A stretch of 64,000 bases of DNA from Gammaproteobacteria bacterium (GTDB taxonomy: Bacteria > Pseudomonadota > Gammaproteobacteria > GRL18): assembly GCA_016744995.1 (NCBI GenBank), contig JADGDG010000002.1:186001-250000 (forward strand). Direction: 5' to 3'. The translations under genes and the position numbers were made by a program. Below, piece after piece: positions 43,468-51,693 of the stretch. How positions within the stretch are numbered: position 1 is the first letter of the stretch; every line of letters begins with the position of its first letter. The notes beneath the pieces were generated by a model, which ran no database searches, was not told the DNA's origin, and saw only the letters and a list, made by a program, of their open reading frames with translations.

Positions 43468-45259
43468 TTTTTATCTGAATAATAAATTGTTTTAAATTCT
43501 CAGTTTGTTCGCTGCTATAAGTACTCTTACAACGTTTTGCAGTTATCAATAAGGGCAATTTCTTCAGTGCCTGAACCGACATTCCAAGCACAATCATCTT
43601 TTCCCCCTGATGATATATGATGAGCATCATCTGCAATAATAAGAACTGCTTCTCAGGAGATGCATAACTATCCACTTCATCCAGAGCACTTTGCTGTAAA
43701 ACGCCTTCTTTGATCAAGTCTGCACCTTCAAGCACCCAGCGTTGCTCCGATGATAAGGCTTCCGGCCCCACCAGATTAACAATACGCATCAATTCCTGAG
43801 CCTGAGAGAGTAATGATAAGGATTCTGCACGTAATTTCAGCCAGTCCGGGTGCACATTTGCAACCCACCAGTCTGCGGTAACAGCAACATATTCAGAAAA
43901 ACTCTCGGTCCATGATACCGACGGATAATGTCTGGCATCAGCCAGTTCTTTAGATAATGCCCAGAAGGTTTGTACAATCTCCTTAGTATGACCAGTGACA
44001 GGTTCAGAAAAATCCCCTCCCGGTGGAGATACCGCACCGATTAAAGTGACCGAGCCTTGATCCTTTCTGACAGGATCTTTTCCACCCGAGTCAGAGTTAT
44101 TTTTTTCATGACCAAGAATGTGTACTCGCCCGGAACGCTCATAAAATGCAGCTAATCGGGAAGCCAGATATGCAGGATAACCTTCTTCAACCGGCATTTG
44201 CCCCAAACGCCCGGCAACCTCACGCAGAGCTTCTGCCCAGCGACTGGTTGAATCAGCAACCATCACTACATCAAGCCCCTGATCCCGATAATATTCGGCC
44301 ATGGTGACACCCACATAGATTGAAGACTCTCTGGCCACCACAGGCATATTAGAGGTATTAGCCACCATAATAGTGCGTTCCATCAAAGAACGTTTACTTC
44401 TTGGATCGATCAATTGTGGAAAACTCTCCAGTACATCAACCAACTCATTCCCCCGCTCACCACAGCCGACATAGATCACAATATCAGCATCTGACCAACG
44501 GGCAATCTGTTGCTGAATCATGGTTTTTCCTGCACCAAAAGGACCAGGAATAGCAGCTTTACCGCCTTTTAATAAGGGAAAAAATGTATCAAAAATACGC
44601 TGCCCGGTGATCAGCGGAGCAATAGAGTCAGCACGGCGATTAAAAGGTCTTGGTGTTCTCACAGGCCAGCGATGAGAAAGGTAAAGCAAATCTTCTGTGT
44701 GCTGCTCATTTTTAATGCGTGCAACAGGCTCATTCAGAGTATAAGAACCTGTTTCTGCCAGCCATATCAACCTTCCGGAACAATTGGGCGGAACCAGAAT
44801 CTGATGGATAACAAGCTCTGTTTCTTTCACTGTCCCCAAACTCATTCCACCACTGACAATGCTTTCCAGTTCAAGAGTTTGGCTGGCATTAAACAACCAT
44901 TTTTTGTCACGATTTAAAGCAGGGATGCTGACTCCTCTTGGAATATAATCACCTGACAGTTGCACCAGATCCAGTAGTGGACGCTGTACACCATCAAAAA
45001 TCTGACCTAACAGACCTGGTCCCAACTCAACTGATAAAGGATGCCCCAATGCTTCAACTTTTTCGCCCAGTATTAAGGAGCCCGTATCTTCATAAACCTG
45101 AATCAGTGCAGTACTGCCTTCTCGCCCAATAACTTCTCCCAGCAAATTAAGTTTGCCAATGCGCACCTGTTCACCAATACAGGCCTCTGTCAGCTCTGCC
45201 CGTACCAAAGGACCATTAATCTGAGTCAGTTTACCGTCCATGAATTTTTTCACTTTCAT
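43421..45259 (-). CDS. ntpA: V-type ATPase catalytic subunit A
   Basis: This 612-residue protein has the Walker A GPFGAGKT near residue 240, GCGERGNELVDVLESFPQL and ADSTSRWAEALREVAGRLGQMP as expected for A subunits, and a non-homologous bulge region at about 115-200. It hydrolyses or makes ATP, coupled to H+ or Na+ movement. A second start at 45241 (MDGKLTQING) would shorten the overlap with the E gene from 29 to 11 bases; neither start has a clear ribosome-binding site. The catalytic residues look intact. Confidence 0.95.
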   Translation of the reverse strand: MKVKKFMDGKLTQINGPLVRAELTEACIGEQVRIGKLNLLGEVIGREGSTALIQVYEDTGSLILGEKVEALGHPLSVELGPGLLGQIFDGVQRPLLDLVQLSGDYIPRGVSIPALNRDKKWLFNASQTLELESIVSGGMSLGTVKETELVIHQILVPPNCSGRLIWLAETGSYTLNEPVARIKNEQHTEDLLYLSHRWPVRTPRPFNRRADSIAPLITGQRIFDTFFPLLKGGKAAIPGPFGAGKTMIQQQIARWSDADIVIYVGCGERGNELVDVLESFPQLIDPRSKRSLMERTIMVANTSNMPVVARESSIYVGVTMAEYYRDQGLDVVMVADSTSRWAEALREVAGRLGQMPVEEGYPAYLASRLAAFYERSGRVHILGHEKNNSDSGGKDPVRKDQGSVTLIGAVSPPGGDFSEPVTGHTKEIVQTFWALSKELADARHYPSVSWTESFSEYVAVTADWWVANVHPDWLKLRAESLSLLSQAQELMRIVNLVGPEALSSEQRWVLEGADLIKEGVLQQSALDEVDSYASPEKQFLLLQMMLIIYHQGEKMIVLGMSVQALKKLPLLITAKRCKSTYSSEQTENLKQFIIQIKSDFQKYRLEYTQELL

Positions 45260-45884
45260 GACTTAATTCTGAGAAAAACAGTTGCGCTACTCGCTGGTGA
45301 ATACTTTCCGATAATCGTTCAATACGCCCCTCAAAGGTATTATCAATGCGTATTAAGCGCTTTTGATCATAGATAATAATTCCACCGCTCATGAGGTGAA
45401 ATTCTTTTGATAATTCAATTGTTTTTTCACCCTTTACTTCTTTGATAATACTTTCCCATTGATGTTCTATTTTATGGTGATCGGTTTTATTAAACTCAAT
45501 CAGCAAGTGTTTACTGTCAATCGCTGTCATACCATACTGGATAAACTCTATGATGAGTTGTCTGTATTGTTGCTCATTTTTTACAATATCAGCCATTTTC
45601 AATCTGGCCTGAGAAATCACATCTTTAATTAATTGCCAACGTAATTGATCTAATTTTTTTTGCACATTTAATTCACTGGATTGCACTCTGTTTCTATAGA
45701 TATTTTCAGCTGACATTTTGGCTGCCATGACTTCTTTTTCTTCGCGTAATTTAAGACGTTTATTTTCATCATCAATAAAATGATCGTGACTGCGTTTCGC
45801 ACGCTGCAGATACTCTTCAGCCAGATCATTGGCGCGCTGCATGAGTGCCTTTTCAAGATCTTCTACTTTTAACTCTGAAGTCAT
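45231..45884 (-). CDS. ntpE: V-type ATPase subunit E (peripheral stalk)
   Basis: This 217-residue protein has a long charged N-terminal helix (LEKALMQRANDLAEEYLQRAK and onward) and a C-terminal globular part with GGIIIYDQKRLIRIDNTFEGRIE, typical of E. With the G-type subunit it forms the stator. It overlaps F by four bases upstream and A downstream, consistent with coupled translation. There is nothing unusual. Confidence 0.88.
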   Translation of the reverse strand: MTSELKVEDLEKALMQRANDLAEEYLQRAKRSHDHFIDDENKRLKLREEKEVMAAKMSAENIYRNRVQSSELNVQKKLDQLRWQLIKDVISQARLKMADIVKNEQQYRQLIIEFIQYGMTAIDSKHLLIEFNKTDHHKIEHQWESIIKEVKGEKTIELSKEFHLMSGGIIIYDQKRLIRIDNTFEGRIERLSESIHQRVAQLFFSELSHESEKIHGR

Positions 45885-46213
45885 TTGTTATTTTCCAATG
45901 TGCCATTGCCCAGAACCTTTGTCACCAGTTGTTCAACATAGGGATGATACTCATAAGATGCATTAATTGATGGAACTTCAGTCACAATAATATTCCCACC
46001 ATGGATACGAATATCAGCCAGAATCGGACAGGGAGCCTGTGACAGGTATGTTTCCAGTAACACTAATGCTTTTTGTCGACTAGTGAGCAGTTCCAGCAAG
46101 ATTTTTTTCATATCTTCTGTATCAGCATCAGGCCATGTTTCAAAACCTAACAGGGCAAAACCCTCCATTAATGGACGCCCTCCCATGGCAATCATGCGTG
46201 TCATTTCAGGCAC
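45881..46213 (-). CDS. ntpG: V-type ATPase subunit F
   Basis: This 110-residue protein has the compact alpha/beta pattern of V/A-ATPase F: MIAMGGRPLMEGFALLGFE, a central helix on KKILLELLTSRQKALVLLE, and a C-terminal HPYVEQLVTKVLG. It binds D at the rotor stalk. It overlaps both K and E genes by one and four bases. It lacks the common VGD-type start, but position and size support the call. Confidence 0.8.
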   Translation of the reverse strand: MPEMTRMIAMGGRPLMEGFALLGFETWPDADTEDMKKILLELLTSRQKALVLLETYLSQAPCPILADIRIHGGNIIVTEVPSINASYEYHPYVEQLVTKVLGNGTLENNK

Positions 46214-46668
46214 TAGATTTTTCCCATCAGTAAAATTGATACCACCAAACCATAAATAGCAACACCTTCAGCTAGTCCTAAATAAATAAGACTGCGTCCA
46301 AAATTTTCCGGCTTCTCAGAAATGGCAGCAAGTGATGCAGCACCAATGGGACCAATAGCCATACCAGCAGCATAGGTTGCAATACAGGTGGGTAATGCAA
46401 CACCAATAAAAGCCAGCCCTTTACCAACGGAAAATTCAGGATTAACTGCGACAGCCAAAACTTCATTCGGCATAGCCATAGCTTCCTGCATACCGATAAT
46501 CAATATCCCGAACAATGCCAGTACAAATGTTGATAAATTAATAACAATTGAGCTTTTTAGCCATACAGGTGCCGTTTTTGCATTATTAAGGGGGTTAATT
46601 TCAAAATAAATCCCCAGTGCTATGACGCCTGCCAGGCTAAGTGATAATATTAATAGTGATATTGTCAT
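46213..46668 (-). CDS. ntpK: V-type ATPase subunit K (membrane rotor)
   Basis: This 151-residue membrane protein has four hydrophobic helices (about 4-22, 38-62, 82-105 and 125-148), like the duplicated-hairpin K of Enterococcus hirae. The ion-binding glutamate is Glu134 in GLAEGVAIYG. The second hairpin carries the conserved FIGVALPTCIATYAAGMAIGPIGAAS. The first hairpin has drifted and does not show an equivalent glutamate in its second helix. This means one carboxylate per four helices. The glutamine ligand of Na+-type K subunits is not evident, which leans toward protons, but this is weak. Confidence 0.9.
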   Translation of the reverse strand: MTISLLILSLSLAGVIALGIYFEINPLNNAKTAPVWLKSSIVINLSTFVLALFGILIIGMQEAMAMPNEVLAVAVNPEFSVGKGLAFIGVALPTCIATYAAGMAIGPIGAASLAAISEKPENFGRSLIYLGLAEGVAIYGLVVSILLMGKI

Positions 46669-46680
46669 ATTGCATATCCT

Positions 46681-48588
46681 CTAATTTAATTCCGTAATTT
46701 TTAGTTTTTGAGGTGATAATTGCATCGGTTTAAATAAATAACCGTCAGCTGTAAAAAACCGTGAAAATCCTTCATAGTACTCTAATCGTAACACTTGAAT
46801 AGCAACAATAGCACCTTCCAGCAATAGAATAAAAAGATTTCCTATAATGATAACAGCCCAATGCCCTGCTTCATTAGCAGTAGCGGCTAAGGTAAATAAA
46901 GCAATCGCTAACGCACTATGGTTTAAGGCAAATGCAGCAACTCTTAAAAATGAAATCGTATTACTAAAATAGGCGATGATGACATCATATGTTTCAAATA
47001 AACTGACCAGAAAGCGTTCCGCAGATGAACCTGAACTTTTCATCCATTGATAGATAAACATCACTATCAGGGGTATTATCATAGATAATAAATTCAGACT
47101 CGAAAATTGCTCACGACTCAGTTCAAAAATACTCCAGAGAAGAGCCATATAAAATAATAATCCGGTAATACCGCGTGAATTAAAAATGGCCGCTTTCAGC
47201 AGACTATTTTTCAGTTGATTATAAATACTGATTATATTAAGCAGCACAATAAAACAAGCCCCCAAAAGCAGGGCCAGCTTCAGCATCAGCATAGGATGTT
47301 CCATCGGCGATAACCACAGGCCGGGCAGGATATGCTCATAGGAAAAAACACTGCCATAGATAAACCCGAAAAGCATCGATGAAAGACCGATAGCCATAAA
47401 AAATGAAGCATACTCAGGCCATTTTTTATTGATGAACCATGACATACCAACGATACAGGCTCCATGTCCTACATCACCAAACATCAGACCAAACATCAAC
47501 ACATAACTCAGCGTAAAAAACCAGCTGGGATCAAATTCACGATAACCTGGAGCACCATAGTTAATCACCAGTTTTAAAAAAGGCTGGAGCCATTGAGGTC
47601 TTAATAAATACGAGGGCGTTTTAGCGTGTTCCTCTGGTTCAGGTGCACGTGCTTCAATGATAACTGGGTTGACAATATGCTTATCCAGCATATCACCTAT
47701 GAGCGATACTTTAGATAAGGGTGCCCAGCCATTAATTTCAATTAATTGTCCCTTGCGCAGCATCTTTCCACTGAGTATGGCATAGGGTTTTGCCAACGCC
47801 AGTGAATCACCCGAATCCATAATTTCCTGTTTAAAACGTTGTTGCAGCAATGACCATTCAAATTCATGAATGGAAATTTTTTCCAGAATGTTTTTTTTCT
47901 TTTCATCCAGAGTTGAACAGACTATTTTGGGGTGTTGATGAAATTCACCGGGTACGTCTAAGCTTTGAAATGAAGCTGAATCCAGCAAAGCCTGAATAGC
48001 ATTATTTTTTTTAATACCGGCAATTATTACATGTGCACTGTCTTTTTCCTGAACATAAACAGAAAGATAGTAGCCTTCAATTCCAAGAGCATCTTTTAAG
48101 CGTGATATATAAGATAAAGGAATGATACCAAGACGAACATCGAGAAATTTAAAATCCTGCTGCAGCATACTGAGATCAATATCAAGATCTTTAAAATGAT
48201 TCAATAGTGAAAACAGATGCATAAGCGAGTTTAACTGCTCCTCCAAAAATCTTTTATTTTCTTTATGTTCAGAGCAGATCTTCCATATTTCATTCAACCG
48301 GCTTTCTACTGTCAATAATCTGTGTTTATTGACAGTCATCAGTTTATTGACTTTTTTTACTGGTTCTATTGCCAGATAGTGTGAAATTTTTTCCCATTGA
48401 GACAATGTATTATTAAATATTCGACCATAGGCAATGCCCTGTCTGTCAGGTAATCGTTCATCAGCATAGCTTGCTCTGGAAGGGTCAAAAAATCCTGATT
48501 CAGCGAGTATCACAGAAGCCATAGGTGCATCATCAAAACGCATAAATAAAGAAATATAGCGCATCGTTTCTGAGTGGAACAGGCTCAT
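46681..48588 (-). CDS. ntpI: V-type ATPase subunit I (a-subunit)
   Basis: This 635-residue protein has a soluble N-terminal half (about 1-330) with coiled coils, and about seven or eight transmembrane segments in the C-terminal half: WFFTLSYVLMFGLMFGDVGHG, then FMAIGLSSMLFGFIYGSVFSYE and the IIAYFSNTISFLRVAAFALNHSALAIA stretch. The latter carries the essential arginine next to the rotor. The subunit forms the ion half-channels and joins stator to membrane. The start overlaps the C gene by four bases (ATGA). Family signature FGLMFGDVGHG is clear. Confidence 0.93.
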   Translation of the reverse strand: MSLFHSETMRYISLFMRFDDAPMASVILAESGFFDPSRASYADERLPDRQGIAYGRIFNNTLSQWEKISHYLAIEPVKKVNKLMTVNKHRLLTVESRLNEIWKICSEHKENKRFLEEQLNSLMHLFSLLNHFKDLDIDLSMLQQDFKFLDVRLGIIPLSYISRLKDALGIEGYYLSVYVQEKDSAHVIIAGIKKNNAIQALLDSASFQSLDVPGEFHQHPKIVCSTLDEKKKNILEKISIHEFEWSLLQQRFKQEIMDSGDSLALAKPYAILSGKMLRKGQLIEINGWAPLSKVSLIGDMLDKHIVNPVIIEARAPEPEEHAKTPSYLLRPQWLQPFLKLVINYGAPGYREFDPSWFFTLSYVLMFGLMFGDVGHGACIVGMSWFINKKWPEYASFFMAIGLSSMLFGFIYGSVFSYEHILPGLWLSPMEHPMLMLKLALLLGACFIVLLNIISIYNQLKNSLLKAAIFNSRGITGLLFYMALLWSIFELSREQFSSLNLLSMIIPLIVMFIYQWMKSSGSSAERFLVSLFETYDVIIAYFSNTISFLRVAAFALNHSALAIALFTLAATANEAGHWAVIIIGNLFILLLEGAIVAIQVLRLEYYEGFSRFFTADGYLFKPMQLSPQKLKITELN

Positions 48589-49631
48589 ATACTGCCTCCA
48601 ATTGCAAAAGCAATTTCATCATCAGATAAATGCAGTAATTTTCCTTTAAACAAAGCATGAAGCTGCAGTAATTGTTTCTCTCTAAACACCAGATAAGCAA
48701 ATGCATGAGTTAATGAAAAAGCACTTTCTTTAAGCATATTCGCAGCATATTCAATAATATCTTTTTCCAGATTGAGTTCAACCTGGTGAATCGACTCACA
48801 GTCTTTTATCAGTGAACCGATTTTACCTGGAAGCATACTATAGAGTTGATCCAGTTTTTTAATTTGAGATAGCTGAACTAAAACTTTAGAGTTTAAATAT
48901 AAGCCACCTGAAACTAATAGAAAATAACTATGCGAAGGTGATAAATGATATGAAAGACGATAACGTAATAACCAAATTAAATTAGTCTGATCAATAATAC
49001 GCCCCAGTAGCGGTTGCAGTAAAGATTGCTCTTTATCGCTTAAAACTCTGAGTTGTTCATTTAAACCAGTAAAATATTGGCGATTTAACGCAGTTTCAAT
49101 GGCAAACACATCCTGTTTTTGTTCAATGCTCTTACTTCCATAGCGTGCAATGGCAGCAAAAGGTGTTTTTTCCAGCAGAGTTAAAACTTCCGAAATATTG
49201 TCAGCATTGAGCAGAACATCAACAGGAAGCATAGCAAAACTCCCCAGAGGAGTAAGCTCTGCTAGTACCTCTTCCTTTGAGCGCTGTAATGATTTGCCTC
49301 GTAAAATAGTTTTAATATTTTTTAACTCAAAGCGTCTTATCCAATAGATAAAAATATCTCGTTCATATCCAGAAAGAGAGCGAATAATCGAACGAGCATC
49401 TTCCAGGAGTACTGACAAAAATAAATTGTCCATATTGCCTGCAGGCAATAATTTAAAATGAGATTGAGTGAGTTTTTGGATGATATTGTCGAGCCCTTTA
49501 TCCTTCAGAGTAGGCAGGATTTTCTCAATGGGTTGTTGGATTAAAGCGGAAATTTCAGCATAATTTAGCAGACGTTTTGAAAAAATCATGATCATGGTTT
49601 GCAGATAGGCATAATGAGCGATTTTAAGCAT
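48585..49631 (-). CDS. ntpC: V-type ATPase subunit C (d-type, rotor cap)
   Basis: This 348-residue all-helical protein matches the V/A-ATPase C/d subunit: RLLNYAEISALIQQPIEKIL, the FELKNIKTILRGKSLQRSKEEV motif, IIDQTNLIWLLRYRLSYHLSP, and a C-terminal AYLVFREKQLLQLHALFKG. It links the D/F stalk to the K ring. It lies between the G-type and I genes with overlaps at both ends of a few bases, as part of one transcript. Confidence 0.88.
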   Translation of the reverse strand: MLKIAHYAYLQTMIMIFSKRLLNYAEISALIQQPIEKILPTLKDKGLDNIIQKLTQSHFKLLPAGNMDNLFLSVLLEDARSIIRSLSGYERDIFIYWIRRFELKNIKTILRGKSLQRSKEEVLAELTPLGSFAMLPVDVLLNADNISEVLTLLEKTPFAAIARYGSKSIEQKQDVFAIETALNRQYFTGLNEQLRVLSDKEQSLLQPLLGRIIDQTNLIWLLRYRLSYHLSPSHSYFLLVSGGLYLNSKVLVQLSQIKKLDQLYSMLPGKIGSLIKDCESIHQVELNLEKDIIEYAANMLKESAFSLTHAFAYLVFREKQLLQLHALFKGKLLHLSDDEIAFAIGGSI

Positions 49632-49633
49632 AG

Positions 49634-49954
49634 CTAATTATTCTCTGTATTCAAAATCAAATCCAGAACATCACTAATAGCCTGCTGTTGATACAACTCA
49701 GATATCTCAATCAGATGCTCCCGACGTTCCTGGTAACGTCGTTCTAACTCATTTATCTGTGTTTGTGCCCGTTCTTTAGCTTTATTTGTAAAGGAAGAAT
49801 GAATCTCTGGAACTCGCACTTCAAAACGTTGCTCAGCTCGTTTAACTTCATCTCGTGCTTCATTAACTAATCGGTCACGTTCCTGTTTTGCACTGTCTAC
49901 AATTTCCTGTGCTTTAAGCTCCGCATCTAATAATCGCTGCAATACATTTTTCAT
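49634..49954 (-). CDS. ntpF: V-type ATPase G/H-type stator subunit
   Basis: This 106-residue protein is a single charged coiled coil (LKAQEIVDSAKQERDRLVNEARDEVKRAEQRF), characteristic of V-ATPase G or archaeal H subunits. It pairs with E as peripheral stalk. It is the first gene of the ATPase operon. Sequence of coiled coils is weakly specific; gene order makes the assignment. Confidence 0.8.
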   Translation of the reverse strand: MKNVLQRLLDAELKAQEIVDSAKQERDRLVNEARDEVKRAEQRFEVRVPEIHSSFTNKAKERAQTQINELERRYQERREHLIEISELYQQQAISDVLDLILNTENN

Positions 49955-50298
49955 GGAATTATTTCACCAGTCAGTTCATGTATATGAAGATTTTTCCTCT
50001 TACCTCAAGAATATTAGAATAAGCAGTAAAGGGCAATGATTCTAATCAAAAATAAACAATGATTGAATGATGTTTTTTTCAAATAAATATAAGTGTTTAC
50101 CTGATGTCTTGCACAATGCTGATCAGAGCCTGTTGAGAGCAGATTTTTTGGAATTGGGTGTAAAACAGTTGTTGAATCAGGCGAGTTTGTTTAGAATAGG
50201 AGCGTTTAATAAGTATTTGATTAAGTATTAAATAAATCAATATTTAGTATTAAAATTTCGGCTAATCAATGAGCCATACTGTAATCTTAGGAATCATC
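49955..50298. promoter_or_regulatory. Divergent intergenic region, V-ATPase and flavoprotein promoters
   Basis: In 344 bases between the V-ATPase operon (minus) and the flavoprotein gene (plus) no other gene is seen. Both promoters should lie here, but I cannot assign boxes with confidence. Next to the plus-strand gene a TTAGGAATC ribosome-binding site lies before the ATG at 50299. Confidence 0.4.
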
Positions 50299-51153
50299 AT
50301 GAGTGAATTACTAATGGAACCATCGCTAAAAGCAGAACTGATGTCTACTTCACGGATAACGGATATAAAAACCGATGAAGTAAGAGAAATGGTCTTATAT
50401 ATTGATGAGCCCTCATTTCGTTATCGTGAAGGGCAAAGTATTGCAGTGCTGGTGCCGGGTAAAGATGAGTTTGGAAATTCTGATCATAAACGACGCTATT
50501 CTATTGTTAAAGGGATTCAGCACCCTTCTAAAGAAGGAACTGAGTTGACTATTCTGGTTCGACGTTGCTTTTATATTGATGATTTTAATGGTGAACGCTA
50601 CCCTGGCAGAGCATCAAATTATTTATGTGATGCGAAAGTGGGTGATGCGATTTCAATTACAGGGCCATATAAAAGTCCATTTACCATTCCCGGTGATAAA
50701 AATGCCAATATTCTAATGATTGGCACAGGTACAGGTATCGCCCCTTTTCGCTCATTTATTGAACACATCTATAAACAAAAAGGTGGTTGGGATGGTCAGG
50801 TTAGATTATTTTATGGAGCTAAAACAGGCCTTGATTTGCTGTATATGAATGATGAAAATAATGATTTAGCCAATTACTATCATGAAGAGACCTTCCACGC
50901 TTTTAATGCACTCACAAATCGACCTTTATCAGGTGAAGAAAAAGCATTAGAGAATTCTTTGAAAAATAATCTTCAGGAGGCATGGGATTTAATCCAACAA
51001 GCCAATACTTATGTATTTATTTCTGGTCTGGAAAAGGTTGCTCCTTCTCTGGATAAGGTAATGATTGAAGCTGCAGGCTCTGAAGAAGCCTGGAAAGCTT
51101 TGAAGCAAAAAATAAAAGCAGGAAATCGTTGGTCAAAATTGCTCTATAATTGA
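50299..51153 (+). CDS. Ferredoxin-NADP(+) reductase-like flavoprotein
   Basis: This protein of about 284 residues belongs to the plant-type ferredoxin-NADP reductase fold. It has an FAD-binding barrel with RRYSIVKGI, the TILVRRCF strand and GRASNYLCDAKVGD, followed by the NADP-binding half with MIGTGTGIAPFRSFIEHIY, VRLFYGAKTGLDLLYMND, and the C-terminal YVFISGLEKVAP. It should pass electrons between NADPH and a ferredoxin or flavodoxin. A fused benzoyl-CoA oxygenase-type partner is not present. I start at the ATG at 50299, with an AGGA ribosome-binding site eight bases upstream, not at the earlier ATG at 50269. It is a single gene, divergent from the V-ATPase, with no visible partner. Confidence 0.85.
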   Translation: MSELLMEPSLKAELMSTSRITDIKTDEVREMVLYIDEPSFRYREGQSIAVLVPGKDEFGNSDHKRRYSIVKGIQHPSKEGTELTILVRRCFYIDDFNGERYPGRASNYLCDAKVGDAISITGPYKSPFTIPGDKNANILMIGTGTGIAPFRSFIEHIYKQKGGWDGQVRLFYGAKTGLDLLYMNDENNDLANYYHEETFHAFNALTNRPLSGEEKALENSLKNNLQEAWDLIQQANTYVFISGLEKVAPSLDKVMIEAAGSEEAWKALKQKIKAGNRWSKLLYN

Positions 51154-51693
51154 GCATTAGCTAAACTGTAAATGATTATAGAGACTTTGCATCCAGTCCA
51201 GCATCTCTACATTTCACGGTGAGTGATAAAGCAGCATGGAGTTTTTAACTTCAGGCTTGACACAACTACCGATGTTTTGCTCATTTGTTGCTCACCAAGC
51301 TGCTTAGTAAACCCGTTTGGCATTTTCAATTAACTCTAAATTTAGCATGATTGGCAGCTATGGTTGGTAGCATGGTTGGTAGGTAGCAATAGTAGAGCCG
51401 CCCATGCCCGGAAGCCCACCTCCCTTAAACAAGAGCGTCAGTTTTTCCTGGCAGAAAGTGTTTATCCCGTAACCTTTTGCCTCTAATCAGCAACTTGATA
51501 ATTAAAATGTAAAACATTTTTCAGATCATGAGCATTATTATAGAAATAACCTGTTTTGCAGTATAAAAGAGTGAAATCATTGATTTAATTATAATTTAGT
51601 TTAGTATTAAACTAAATTTTTAGCATAAAAGTTGCAATTACTGCTAATTTGTCACTTTATTTGTTGTGGTGTTCTAAAAATCTGAGTTTATTA
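51154..51693. other. Gene-free region with a GC-richer patch and short repeats
   Basis: Between the flavoprotein and the c-di-GMP gene lie 540 bases without a supported gene. Around 51361-51384 there are two copies of a tggttggtag unit at 12-base spacing. From about 51380 to 51480 base composition is visibly richer in G+C than the surroundings. It could be a remnant of a mobile element, as short open stretches appear on the minus strand, but none is recognisable. The last 150 bases are AT-rich and should carry the promoter of the next operon. Confidence 0.45.

Noticed and set aside
51154..51648. Insertion sequence between the flavoprotein and phosphodiesterase genes
   Set aside because: No terminal inverted repeats, target duplication or transposase frame could be found; kept only as a composition anomaly.
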